45,758 bases of DNA, taken from NCBI GenBank assembly GCA_021818955.1, contig JAKASR010000029.1, positions 1-45,758 of the forward strand, given 5' to 3'. Below are positions 16,748 to 25,165 of the stretch, in pieces. Position 1 is the stretch's first letter. Each line of letters begins with the position of its first letter. Position numbers and translations under genes: made by a program. This stretch comes from Acidobacteriota bacterium. Lineage in GTDB: Bacteria > Acidobacteriota > Terriglobia > Terriglobales > SCQP01. Under the pieces are notes generated by a model. The model was not told the origin of the DNA. It saw only the letters and a program-made list of their open reading frames with translations, and searched no databases.

Positions 16748-17360
16748 TGGTCAATTTACCGCCGCGGCGGGCGCCCCCGCGGATCCGGATTTAAGCTTGG
16801 TGCGCCGGGTGCAAGCCGGCGACCGGGAAGCTTTCCAACCGCTGGTGCGCCGCTATGAGCACACGCTTTACCGTATGGCAATGGCGATCATGCGCAATTC
16901 AGCCGATGCCGAGGAAATCACGCAGGAAACATTTCTGCGCGCTTACGAGCATTTACATCAATTCCGGGGCGAGTCGCGCTTCTCGACCTGGCTGACGCAG
17001 ATTGCCATCAATGCGGCGCGCATGCGGCTGCGGAAGAGCCATGCCGCGCTCTGGGAATCACTGGATGAGCCGGTATCGCAGGAACAAGGCGGCACCCCGC
17101 GGGAAGCGCCCGATACCCACGACAACCCGGAGCAGAGTCTACAACGGTCCGAAACGCGGGAACACATTGCGCAAGCGCTTTCGGGATTGCCGGCGGGCTA
17201 TCGCATGGTGTTGGTATTGCGCGATTTGCAGGAGTTGAGCACGCAAGAAACGGCCAAGCTATTAAAACTCAGCGACGCCAATGTGAAAACCCGGCTGCTG
17301 CGCGCGCGCCAGATGCTGCGCCAGCGCTTGGCCCGGCTGGCGCCGGCGGAGCGAGGATAA
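16740..17360 (+). CDS. ECF-type RNA polymerase sigma factor
   Basis: Sigma-70 family factor of the extracytoplasmic-function group, 206 residues, expected to direct RNA polymerase to a stress or envelope regulon. Region 2 spans about residues 30-95 (RRYEHTLYRMAMAIMRNSAD, EEITQETFLRAYEHLHQFRG, SRFSTWLTQIAINAARMRLR). Region 4 covers about 140-200 (ALSGLPAGYRMVLVLRDLQE, LSTQETAKLLKLSDANVKTR) with its helix-turn-helix. A Glu/Pro/Thr-rich linker lies between them. The anti-sigma gene starts six bases after the stop, so the pair is one operon. The start codon lacks a ribosome binding site and overlaps a short upstream frame. The regulon and inducing signal are unknown. Confidence 0.92.
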   Translation: MSSGQFTAAAGAPADPDLSLVRRVQAGDREAFQPLVRRYEHTLYRMAMAIMRNSADAEEITQETFLRAYEHLHQFRGESRFSTWLTQIAINAARMRLRKSHAALWESLDEPVSQEQGGTPREAPDTHDNPEQSLQRSETREHIAQALSGLPAGYRMVLVLRDLQELSTQETAKLLKLSDANVKTRLLRARQMLRQRLARLAPAERG

Positions 17361-17366
17361 ATCGAC

Positions 17367-18062
17367 ATGCATTCCTGTCAGCCGATTCGCGACCTGTTCC
17401 ATGCCTACCTGGAAGGCGAACTCGACCCGGCGGCACAGGCTTCGTTTCTGGAACATCTGAAGCAATGTCCAGCCTGCTGCGCCTGCCTGGAAGAATGCCG
17501 TCCCGCCAGCGGCCTGCTGCGCGAAGGCTTGCCGGAAAGCATGCCCGAAGCCGCCATCGCGCGGCTCGAACACCGGCTATCTACCCGCCTGGCGGACGCG
17601 CCGGCTCCCGCCTGGTGGCGCCGGTTCGCCATTCCAGTTCCCGTCTGGGCAATAGCCGGGCTGCTCTTAATTGCCGGTTCGGGCCTGTGGATTTATTTCC
17701 AGGGCCGCAGCATCACCCTGCAGGGCTGGCTCATTGACGGGCATTGCGCCCCGAAATTTATCGCACAAGGCTTGTCGGGCGCTTCCCATCTCCGCTCCTG
17801 CGATCTCAAGCCGGAGTGCCGCCGGGCCGGCTATGGCGTGCTGGCGCATGGACGATTTGTGCGTTTTGACGCTCACGGCAATGCCGTTGCCTTCAACGCA
17901 CTGCTGCATACGCATGCACCCGATCATTTGCGGGTGGTGGTCAGCGGCCGCAAACAAAATCATGTTTTGCACGTTGCCCGGCTAAAGCTGATGGCGCCCG
18001 CGGCGGCAAGTTCCAGCAGCAGCGGCGATGGATCGGATGCGATGCCGGCGGCGGCGCGATAG
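17367..18062 (+). CDS. Zinc-finger anti-sigma factor with an extracytoplasmic sensor-like domain
   Basis: 231 residues. The N-terminus has the ZAS pattern of anti-sigma factors: Cys4, then His30-x3-Cys34-x2-Cys37 (FLEHLKQCPAC), which binds the partner sigma factor. One transmembrane helix lies at about residues 91-111 (VPVWAIAGLLLIAGSGLWIY), so the rest is predicted to be outside the membrane. Residues 116-208 (ITLQGWLIDGHCAP through HVLHVARLKLM) resemble the mature part of the small secreted protein encoded at 19975-20313: the same G-x-x-x-D-x-x-C opening, a Cys pair, a G-x-x-Y/G-x-x-x-HGR core and a closing beta strand. The C-terminal tail is Ala/Ser-rich. Spacing to the sigma gene is six bases. 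The signal sensed is unknown. Confidence 0.85.
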   Translation: MHSCQPIRDLFHAYLEGELDPAAQASFLEHLKQCPACCACLEECRPASGLLREGLPESMPEAAIARLEHRLSTRLADAPAPAWWRRFAIPVPVWAIAGLLLIAGSGLWIYFQGRSITLQGWLIDGHCAPKFIAQGLSGASHLRSCDLKPECRRAGYGVLAHGRFVRFDAHGNAVAFNALLHTHAPDHLRVVVSGRKQNHVLHVARLKLMAPAAASSSSSGDGSDAMPAAAR

Positions 18063-18161
18063 CGCAAACCACCAAGCCGGAATCTGCCGTAATCCGCGGC
18101 TACGAACCATCGGAGTGCTTTCCAGGAAGAGAACGTAAACGCGCTAAAACCGGCTAGAACC

Positions 18162-18203
18162 GGGCAGAATTTGCCCTGGCGCAACTCGCAAGCGAGTTGT
18201 TTT
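18162..18203 (+). terminator. Intrinsic terminator after the sigma/anti-sigma operon
   Basis: A perfect 8-bp stem, CAACTCGC at 18182-18189 with GCGAGTTG at 18192-18199, is followed at once by TTTT (18200-18203). A second small hairpin, GGGCA/TGCCC at 18162-18176, lies just before it. Both are in the convergent gap between the anti-sigma gene and trmJ, 100-140 bases beyond the anti-sigma stop. Confidence 0.65.
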
Positions 18204-18274
18204 CCAAGCAAGGGAAAAAAGAACAAGATGTACCACAACGATCTTTAGATAGCTAAAACGAGACCAGACAGGCA

Positions 18275-19024
18275 TCAGCCGCGGGGGGCATGCAGACCGA
18301 GCACGCGGCGCAGTTCGCGCGCCACGCCTAGCAGCAAGCGCGCATCTCCAGGAGTCATTTGCCAATGCGCCAACATGCGGCGCAGGCGCCGCGTCTGGCT
18401 GTCGCGATGTTGGCTGCGAAAAACGCCCAGATGCTCCAGCAAGGGCACGAAGGCGCCGACGATGCGCTCCCGGGCAGGCATATCCGCGAATTCGGCCAGA
18501 GGCGCGGCTAACGCCGGCGCCGGCGCTCGCGCCCGGCGTTGGCAGAGCTCATAGCAACAGACTGCGATGGCTTGGCCGAGGTTCATGGAGGGGCTGTCGG
18601 CGGTGGTTTTGAGCCGCAACACCGCTTGGCAAAAACTCAGGTCGCCGCTGGTCAGCCCGGTTTTTTCCGAGCCAAACAGCAAAGCCCAGGGCTGCCGCAA
18701 ATCGAATTCCTGCAAGGCGTCGGGCCAGACGCGCAGCGCAACTTCGGGCTTGCGTCCGGTGGCGGCGGAGGTGCCTAAGGCCAGGCTGATGCCCGACAAA
18801 GCCTCGACCAAAGAGTCGGCCACCCGGGCGCGCGCCAGCACGGCCTGGCCGGCCCGCGCCGATTTGGCGGTTTTCCAGGCTTCTGAATAGGGGCGCACCA
18901 GCACCAGGTCGTCCAAGCCAAAATTGGCCATGGCGCGGGCAGCGGCGCCGATATTGAGCGGATTGCGCACGCCGGCCAGCACGATTCGCGGCAGGCGCGC
19001 GGGGGCTGGCGGCAAGGAGGGCAT
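18275..19024 (-). CDS. trmJ: tRNA 2'-O-methyltransferase, TrmJ/SpoU (SPOUT) family
   Basis: Predicted S-adenosylmethionine-dependent methyltransferase that 2'-O-methylates C/U at position 32 of tRNAs. The trefoil-knot SPOUT fold is recognisable by IVLAGVRNPLNIGAAARAMA (motif 1), WALLFGSEKTGLTSGDLSFC (motif 2) and LRLKTTADSPSMNLGQAIAV (motif 3, where the usual I-P-T is L-K-T-T). After about residue 170 comes a family-typical C-terminal helical extension, ARERIVGAFVPLLEHLGVF. Length 249 is normal. The start overlaps the stop of the DUF218 gene by one base, so the two form an operon. Other SpoU members remain possible, but the C-terminal part favours TrmJ. Confidence 0.88.
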   Translation of the reverse strand: MPSLPPAPARLPRIVLAGVRNPLNIGAAARAMANFGLDDLVLVRPYSEAWKTAKSARAGQAVLARARVADSLVEALSGISLALGTSAATGRKPEVALRVWPDALQEFDLRQPWALLFGSEKTGLTSGDLSFCQAVLRLKTTADSPSMNLGQAIAVCCYELCQRRARAPAPALAAPLAEFADMPARERIVGAFVPLLEHLGVFRSQHRDSQTRRLRRMLAHWQMTPGDARLLLGVARELRRVLGLHAPRG

Positions 19025-19815
19025 CAGCGGGTTTCTCCGCGCAATCCGGCCCAGGCGCGGCCGAGGATTTCATGCCATGCGGCGGTGAAATCATTGAGAT
19101 TGGCGGGATCGGGCTGCCAAGCCTGCCAGCGCGGGGCCATGCCCAGTCCCAACCGATCAGAGGGAGCGGCAATCGGATGCAGGCCCTGCGCTTGAAACAG
19201 GGCAATCGCCCGCGGCATGTGCACGGCGGAAGTCACCAGCAGGAAAGGATGGGTACCGAGCATCGGCTTGAGCCGGCGCGCTTGGGAAGCGGTATCGAGC
19301 GAGCGCGTTTCCAGCCGCATCGCAGAACCAGGAATGCCCAATGACAACGCGACCTGGCGCATGATTCCGGCATCGCCGGATCCGGCCGGCTTGCCGCCGC
19401 CCGAGAGCACCAACCGCGCTTGGGGATTGACCGGCGCCAAGGCGCGGTATAAACGTATGCCTTCGATCAGGCGATCCAGGCTGACCAGCGAAAGCTGCGC
19501 GACCGGGGGCAAGCGCGCATCGTTGATGCTGCCTCCGCCCAGCACAACGACGACGGAGGGCGCGTTTTTTAGCGAGTGGGCAGAGACGCGCCAAGGGGGA
19601 TAGCGGACGGTCAGAAAATGATCGAAATGCCAGGCCACCCAATGGCTGCTGGTCAGAAACAGAAGCAGCAGGGAGGCCAGCGCCAGCCAGCGTCCGAGGC
19701 GCTGCCGGCGAGTCAACCCAAGCAGCACCAGCGCCGCCGCCAATAAGGCCAGGCCCAAGGGCAACGGCATCAGCAAAGTGCCGATGAACTTTTTGAAAAA
19801 GTACATGGCAGCCAT
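19024..19815 (-). CDS. YdcF/ElyC-like DUF218 membrane protein
   Basis: 263 residues. Two N-terminal hydrophobic segments (about residues 12-32, and 42-60 with LALASLLLLFLTSSHWVAWH) are followed by a DUF218 domain: PSVVVVLGGGSINDARLPP, ARLVLSGGGKPAGSGDAGIM, IRLYRALAP, RLETRSLDTASQARRLKPML and LVTSAVHMPRAIALFQAQGL. This is the layout of E. coli ElyC, an inner-membrane envelope-biogenesis factor, and of SanA/YdcF. The biochemical activity of the family is not firmly known. ATG codons at 19815 and 19806 are both possible starts. It is the first gene of a pair with trmJ. Confidence 0.85.
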   Translation of the reverse strand: MAAMYFFKKFIGTLLMPLPLGLALLAAALVLLGLTRRQRLGRWLALASLLLLFLTSSHWVAWHFDHFLTVRYPPWRVSAHSLKNAPSVVVVLGGGSINDARLPPVAQLSLVSLDRLIEGIRLYRALAPVNPQARLVLSGGGKPAGSGDAGIMRQVALSLGIPGSAMRLETRSLDTASQARRLKPMLGTHPFLLVTSAVHMPRAIALFQAQGLHPIAAPSDRLGLGMAPRWQAWQPDPANLNDFTAAWHEILGRAWAGLRGETR

Positions 19816-19974
19816 TATCGGACAGGCGGGAAATAGCTACCAGCGATCGGCTGCCAGTTGTCAAATGTCAGATGATAGAAAAGGCTGAACGCGTTAACGG
19901 CCGAGTCGGGCAACGCCTTCAGTACGCCGCCAATCTACAACAGCCTACGAGCGGCAGGCAGGCTTTTCCGGCGC

Positions 19975-20313
19975 TTAGCGGCGGAGTTCGACAACACGGG
20001 TCACGTCGAAGATCTTGCCGGAATAATGGCCGGTGAGGGTGACCTTTTGGGCGGCGAAGCGATTGAGCGCCGCTTTGGCGGGGGCGTTGAGGGGCGCCAG
20101 CGTAATGACGCGTCCATGCACCGCCAGCGCATAGCTGCTGCCGCTTTTGACGCAATCGCGGGTGCATTTGGCCGGCTTGTCTTTCAGCATGTGATGCAGC
20201 CCGCACATGCTGTCGGTAACCGTTCCGGTTAAATGCGTGGGAGCGGCCGAAGCTGAAAGAGAGAGCGCCAGCATCGCTGCCGGCAAAACCGCACACAGCT
20301 TACGAATGTCCAT
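19975..20313 (-). CDS. Small secreted protein with a cysteine-containing OB-like domain
   Basis: 112 residues from ATG 20313, which begins a clean signal peptide (MDIRKLCAVLPAAMLALSLS, cleavage near ASA-A); a GAGG sits about ten bases upstream. The open frame to 20409 is not needed. The mature part, about 88 residues, starts THLTGTVTDSMCGLHHM and continues with KCTRDCVKSGSSYALAVHGR and VTLTGHYSGKIFDVTRVVEL. Such single-domain secreted proteins recur in Acidobacteriota as I recall, with no assigned function. The pattern resembles the outer domain of the anti-sigma factor at 17367. Three cysteines (C, then C-x3-C) and several His might bind a metal or haem. That is speculation. Confidence 0.75.
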   Translation of the reverse strand: MDIRKLCAVLPAAMLALSLSASAAPTHLTGTVTDSMCGLHHMLKDKPAKCTRDCVKSGSSYALAVHGRVITLAPLNAPAKAALNRFAAQKVTLTGHYSGKIFDVTRVVELRR

Positions 20314-20524
20314 ATTCGGAAAGCCTCGCCAGGTTTTTCTCCGCGCTGGAAGAAGTATCAAAACGCGATCCAGGAAGCGGGATATTCGTACGATTCCCGA
20401 AAAATTCAAGGGTTACATAAATGTCGCGGGGCGATTCAAACAAGGCTGAAACTCAAGACCGCGCAAGCAGCAAGCTTGCAGCAGGAGAACCCCGGCGGCT
20501 GAAAACGGTTGCATGGCAGCCTTT

Positions 20525-21541
20525 TTAACGCGCCAGCGAGGCGGTGCGCGATGGTTCCAGGTCGCGGAAATGGAACCGGTAGGTCACGCGCGTATCTTTT
20601 TTGCCATTCAGCTCGACGTAGGGGTAAACAAAATAGTTCAAAGGCCGGCCCTGCTGGCGCGGATCAAGCTGCAAATCGCGGCCTTCGGTGAAGCGCACGC
20701 GGTCGGCGTCAATATTGCCAAAGAAAAAATGCCGGTCGGCGGGATGCAGCCAGGCTTCGGATATATCGGCCGGGGCCCAGCCGACGCCGCGCACATAGAA
20801 ATAGACCCAGCAATGATAGCCGGGCACCTCGCCTTGGCTTTGGTGACGGGGCAGGGGAAAGCCGATTTTGAAGCGCACGGGGATGCCCTGGGAGCGCGCC
20901 ATGGCCATAAACAGGGAATGAAAATCGGTGCAGTTGCCATGATGCGCGGTGCAGGCATAGAGCGCGTTGCCATGTCCCCAGCCGGTACCGGTTTTCGAAT
21001 AGGTCATGTGGTGGAGCACGTACAAGTAGATGGCGCGCGCTTTACCGAGCACGGTACGGTGTCCGGCGACCGCCTGCCGCGCCAAGCGGGCGGGCAAGCC
21101 GGTCACCGGCACCAGTCGGTTGGGCAAGAGATAGGGATTAAAGGACGCCGGCAGCGCCGTATCCTGAATGCGGGCGGGCGGGGCGGAACGCCCGCGCAAC
21201 CCATCACGCCGATAACGCAGGACATCATAGATCAGGGTGAAATGCAGTTTGCCGGCGGGGGCCTGTGGGGTTTGGGCAAACCAGACCTGATTGCCATAGT
21301 TAGGCTCGCGCACCAGCCGCAAGGGCAAGTCGCCCTGGCGGCTGAGCAGACGGACGCGCTGGCCGCGGGTGTTATGCGCGGCGGGTATCCAGATACGGAG
21401 CCGCCCACCCGCACGCGGGTGGGTCACGGTGACGGCATAACGGAATCGGAAATGGCGTAGCGGGCGATGTTGCGCCGCCAGCGGCATGGCGGCCAGCAGC
21501 AGAAAATAAACGGGGGAGAAGCGGGCACACGACAGGCGCAT
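20525..21541 (-). CDS. Secreted transglutaminase-like protein
   Basis: 338 residues with a signal peptide (MRLSCARFSPVYFLLLAAMP, ending LAAQ). Residues about 30-150 look like a beta-rich N-terminal domain. The transglutaminase-like core (PF01841) follows with the full triad: Cys in HHGNCTDFHSLFMAMARSQG, His in GYHCWVYFYVRGVGW and Asp in APADISEAW. Family members act as cysteine proteases or amide-transferring enzymes on peptides or cell-wall material. The export signal puts this one in the periplasm or outside. It is transcribed divergently from pyk, with about 147 bases between the starts, and shares its strand with the next gene after a 211-base gap. The substrate is unknown. Confidence 0.83.
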   Translation of the reverse strand: MRLSCARFSPVYFLLLAAMPLAAQHRPLRHFRFRYAVTVTHPRAGGRLRIWIPAAHNTRGQRVRLLSRQGDLPLRLVREPNYGNQVWFAQTPQAPAGKLHFTLIYDVLRYRRDGLRGRSAPPARIQDTALPASFNPYLLPNRLVPVTGLPARLARQAVAGHRTVLGKARAIYLYVLHHMTYSKTGTGWGHGNALYACTAHHGNCTDFHSLFMAMARSQGIPVRFKIGFPLPRHQSQGEVPGYHCWVYFYVRGVGWAPADISEAWLHPADRHFFFGNIDADRVRFTEGRDLQLDPRQQGRPLNYFVYPYVELNGKKDTRVTYRFHFRDLEPSRTASLAR

Positions 21542-21688
21542 GAGTCCTCATTCCGGCCGAACCTTATGGTGATAGTGTACGAGAAGTCCCGAACAGGGCG
21601 GGGAGTTGGATAGCCTACAATAAATTTTCCGAGGTCCTGCTCGACGCGATTTCCCGGGCTGGCGGCGAAGGTTAACTCGAAGAACATC

Positions 21689-23128
21689 ATGCGACGCGCG
21701 AAAATCGTCTGCACGCTGGGGCCTTCCAGCGCCACTCCGGAACGCATACGCGAGCTGGCGCAAGCGGGCATGGATGTCGCCCGGCTCAATTTTTCGCATG
21801 GCGACCATGCTTATCATGCCGGCTTGCTGGAGCAGGTGCGGCTGGCGTCGGCCGCGTTCGACCGCCCGATCGCCATTCTGCAGGATCTAGCCGGGCCCAA
21901 GCTGCGCATAGGGTTGCTGGAAAACCACCAGCCGGTGCGGCTGGAAGCGGGCGCGGAGGTCGAACTGGTCAAAGACGAGGCTCCGGGCAATGCCGCGCGG
22001 CTGTCGACCAGCATCGATTTAGGGCCGCACCTGAAGCCCGGCGACGCCGTGCTGCTGGCTGACGGCGCATTTGAACTGCAAGTGCGGGACATCCGCGCCC
22101 AGGGCGTGCTCTGCACGGTGATTAGCGGAGGCGTGCTGGGCGAGCGCAAGGGCATCAACGTGCCGGGCGGCGCGCTGGACATACCCGCGCTCAGCGAAAA
22201 GGATTTTCGCGATCTCGAGTTCGGCCTGGAACAGGGCGTGGATTACGTGGCGCTCTCGTTTGTGCGCCGCCGGCGCGATGTGCGCCTGGTGCGGGAGCGC
22301 ATGCGCTACTGGTCCGGACGGCACCAGGACCGCGGCATGGATACGGCGGTGATCGCCAAGCTGGAAAAGCCGCAGGCGATCGAGCACTTGGAAGAAATTC
22401 TCGCCGTTTCAGACGGGGTGATGGTGGCGCGCGGCGATCTGGGCGTGGAAATGCCGCTGGAGCGGGTGCCGGCGCTGCAAAAGACGATAATCCGCCAGGC
22501 GCACGCTCACCGCCTGCCGGCGATTACCGCGACGCAGATGCTGGTCTCCATGACCCGGCAGCCGCGCCCGACGCGCGCCGAGGCCAGCGACGTCGTGAAT
22601 GCGGTGCTCGACGGCTCGGACGCGCTGATGCTTTCGGAAGAGACCGCCAATGGCGATTATCCAGTCGAAGCGGTGCGCATGTTGGACCGGCTAATCGTCG
22701 AAGCGGAAAAGATCGCTACCAGCCTGCCGCCGGCGATGCCTTCCGGTTCGATTCCGGAAGCGATTGCCGCCGCCGCCGCGCAGGCGGCGGCGGCGCTGCC
22801 GCTCGATGCCATCGCCGCTTTCACCCAAACCGGCTCGACCGCGCGCCTGCTCAGCAGTTATCGTCCGCCCTGTCCGATTTTCGCGCTGACGCCCAATGCC
22901 CGCACGCGCTCGCGGCTGGCGCTGTATTGGGGCGTTTACCCGCTCTCCTTGCCCGAAATCGCCTCGACCGACGAGATGATCACCCGGGCCGAGGCCAAGT
23001 TATTGGCTAGCGGCTGCCTGGCTTCCGGTAACGTCTTCGCGCTGGTCGCCGGCGCGCCCTATGGCGTACCCGGGCGGACGAACCTGATGAAGATTCTGAA
23101 GGCCGGCGAGCTACAAGACGTGGAGTGA
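21689..23128 (+). CDS. pyk: Pyruvate kinase
   Basis: Converts phosphoenolpyruvate and ADP to pyruvate and ATP, the last step of glycolysis. The (beta/alpha)8 domain begins with RRAKIVCTLGPSSATPERIR and MDVARLNFSHGDH. The active-site Lys/Glu region is VIAKLEKPQAIEHLEEILAV followed by SDGVMVARGDLGVEM. The signature SDALMLSEETANGDYPVEA-type loop is present (residues about 310-330). The B domain is inserted near residues 70-165. The C-terminal regulatory domain contains AIAAFTQTGSTARLLSSYRP and GVPGRTNLMKI. Length 479 is typical. The ATG at 21689 is followed directly by the conserved RRAKIVCTLG, which fixes the start. Confidence 0.96.
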   Translation: MRRAKIVCTLGPSSATPERIRELAQAGMDVARLNFSHGDHAYHAGLLEQVRLASAAFDRPIAILQDLAGPKLRIGLLENHQPVRLEAGAEVELVKDEAPGNAARLSTSIDLGPHLKPGDAVLLADGAFELQVRDIRAQGVLCTVISGGVLGERKGINVPGGALDIPALSEKDFRDLEFGLEQGVDYVALSFVRRRRDVRLVRERMRYWSGRHQDRGMDTAVIAKLEKPQAIEHLEEILAVSDGVMVARGDLGVEMPLERVPALQKTIIRQAHAHRLPAITATQMLVSMTRQPRPTRAEASDVVNAVLDGSDALMLSEETANGDYPVEAVRMLDRLIVEAEKIATSLPPAMPSGSIPEAIAAAAAQAAAALPLDAIAAFTQTGSTARLLSSYRPPCPIFALTPNARTRSRLALYWGVYPLSLPEIASTDEMITRAEAKLLASGCLASGNVFALVAGAPYGVPGRTNLMKILKAGELQDVE

Positions 23129-23535
23129 GGAAAACAATGAGACACGGGGATAAGCGAGAACACCGATAAAAAACGCTTTAACCTGCTGAAACACAGGCGC
23201 TTAGCAGTCGTTTCGCGAGAATAAAGCAAAAATATAAATGTCTCATTGCCGGCGCCAAATTGAGGGCAAGCGCGGCTGCGCCGTTTGGTTCAGAGCGGAA
23301 AACAATGAGACACGGAAGCTAAGGCGTACATCGGCAGAAGCTATACAAACTATTGAAAAACAAGTTCTTAACTGACAATATCGGGCGCGGGCGCAAATTG
23401 AGATGTGTCACATATTCATTAGAATTCTCTAATGAATGGCTTAACCATACACTACAAAAGATTTAAAATTTGATTGCCGCTATCCCGTTCAAAGCTTCGC
23501 GGCCACCGGCGCTCCTGCTGACATACGAAAATAAT
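23129..23535. repeat. AT-rich convergent intergenic region with diverged repeats and a palindrome
   Basis: No gene is seen in these 407 bases. An identical 19-base string (GGAAAACAATGAGACACGG) begins at 23129 and 23297. After each copy a second block is similar at matching offset (near 23174 and 23340), and a third block contains CAAATTGAG (23256 and 23394), so this looks like a diverged tandem duplication with a period near 168. Within copy 1, CAATGAGACA (23135-23144) faces its exact reverse complement TGTCTCATTG at 23239-23248. A 10-bp palindrome with a 4-base loop lies at 23414-23437. Such repeated short ends recall insertion-sequence termini, for example of the IS21 type, but no transposase remains. 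Confidence 0.5.
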
Positions 23536-25029
23536 TCAACTTGTCCAGGTCAGGGTGGAGACCGAATCGGCGGGCAGACTCAAGGCGGCGGCCGCGTCGC
23601 CGTGCCGGATGCTGACCGCGCGCGGCGAGCTGGTGGAGTTGGTCAGCACCAGCAGATAGCCGCCGTCCGGATTGATGGCCGCCACATGGCTGACGCCCGG
23701 CTCGCCGCCTTCGGAGCCGACGATGCGCGCGCCGCGCCGGATCGAGCGCGAGTAGTGATTGAAGGCCCAGAACTGCCCGCTGTAGCTGACTTTTTTGGAA
23801 ATGGAGTTCACCGTGGCGACGCCGCCGCAACTGAAGGGGCCGATGTTGGGACGGCCGCGCTCATCGAGCACCAGGTTCCAGGCGATGATGCAGCGCGGGC
23901 CATTGCGGAGGATGCCGGTAAACGTATCGCTCCATTTCGCCCAATCGGTGGCGTAGTCGGGGGCGGTGTAATCGGGGCCGCCCTCGGTCCAGTACATTTC
24001 GACGCCGGGATGAGCCGCGGCCACTTTCTGCATCCATTCCGGCTTGCCGACGTAGCCGTGCCAGGCGATGGCGTTGGCAAAGCGGCGGACGTCGGGATCG
24101 TCCAGCTCGCAAATAGCGCGGCCCCATAAATTGTAGTTATGGTCAATCAGCCAGATGGCGGTTTTCAGGCCGGCATGGCGGAGGGCCGGACCGAGATTCT
24201 GGCCGACGTAGCCCACCTCGACCTCCTGGGGAAACAGGCAGGCGGGCATATGGCCGTCCTGGTCGGTATCCACCTCATTCTGGCAGGAGATGGCATTGAT
24301 TTCGACGCCGGCGGCGCGGTAGGCCTGAAGAAATTTCACCATGTATTGGGCATAGACCGGCAGCAGATGGCGGCGGATGGTGCCGCCCTTCATGGAGTTG
24401 TTGTCTTTCATCCAGTTGGGCGGGCTCCAGGGCGAGGAAAACAGGAAGAGTTCGGGATTGAGGGCGCGGGCACGGCGCAGCATGGGCAGGATGTAGGCTT
24501 TATCGTGGGCGATGGAGAAACGCCGCAGCTCGGGGTCGGGGGCGCCTTCATCGAAGCTGTAGAGCGTGCGCGAATAATCGCTGGAGCCGACGCAGGTGCG
24601 GCAGACGCTGAAATTCAGCTCGCGGGGAGAAAAGAAGGCATGGAGCAGGGCTTCGCGCCCGGCGCGCGGCATGCGGGCGAGATTGTAACAGGCGGCGTCG
24701 GTCATGGCCGCGCCAAAGCCGAGGATTTCCTGCTGCCGCCATTGCGGATAGATGAAGATTTCATTTTGCGGCGAGGAGGGGGCGGAAGGAGCCGGGGCCG
24801 CGGCCGGCTGCCAAGCCAGCGGACCGGCCAGCGCATAACGCCTGCCGGGATCGGTGATACGCCATGCGATGGCTCCGCCGGGATGAGGCGAGGGGGCGCC
24901 GGAATGAGCGCTCTCGTTTTGGGGCCGAGCCGGCGGCGGCAACGGCTGCGCTGAAAGCGATTCGCCCAAACCCGCCGCCGCGGAAACCGCGGCGGTTTTT
25001 AAAAAATTCCTGCGCGTAGGAGTTTCCAT
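23536..25029 (-). CDS. Exported GH30-family glycoside hydrolase
   Basis: 497 residues from ATG 25029, chosen because it begins a twin-arginine leader (METPTRRNFLKTAAVSAAAG); the frame stays open 17 codons further without support. The (beta/alpha)8 barrel follows with EILGFGAAMTDAACYNLARM and SSPWSPPNWMKDNNSMKGG. The acid/base Glu lies in INAISCQNEVDTDQDG and the nucleophile Glu in VEMYWTEGGPDY. The C-terminal beta-sandwich typical of GH30 ends the protein. GH30 enzymes include glucosylceramidases, beta-1,6-glucanases and xylanases. The overall pattern fits the glucosylceramidase/beta-1,6-glucanase side, but specificity is open. Folded export by the Tat system is likely. It is separated by about 136 bases from the cytochrome b gene. 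Confidence 0.88.
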   Translation of the reverse strand: METPTRRNFLKTAAVSAAAGLGESLSAQPLPPPARPQNESAHSGAPSPHPGGAIAWRITDPGRRYALAGPLAWQPAAAPAPSAPSSPQNEIFIYPQWRQQEILGFGAAMTDAACYNLARMPRAGREALLHAFFSPRELNFSVCRTCVGSSDYSRTLYSFDEGAPDPELRRFSIAHDKAYILPMLRRARALNPELFLFSSPWSPPNWMKDNNSMKGGTIRRHLLPVYAQYMVKFLQAYRAAGVEINAISCQNEVDTDQDGHMPACLFPQEVEVGYVGQNLGPALRHAGLKTAIWLIDHNYNLWGRAICELDDPDVRRFANAIAWHGYVGKPEWMQKVAAAHPGVEMYWTEGGPDYTAPDYATDWAKWSDTFTGILRNGPRCIIAWNLVLDERGRPNIGPFSCGGVATVNSISKKVSYSGQFWAFNHYSRSIRRGARIVGSEGGEPGVSHVAAINPDGGYLLVLTNSTSSPRAVSIRHGDAAAALSLPADSVSTLTWTS

Positions 25030-25165
25030 CGTCATCCCCATCTTCGTCGTCAAAATTGAAATATCTACTTTGGCACACAATGCCGCCGCGTGCGCACCGG
25101 CCTAGCCCGCGGCTTCCCATTGCGCCAGATGATTGAGATCGTGTGCGGCCATGGTTTCGAGGATC

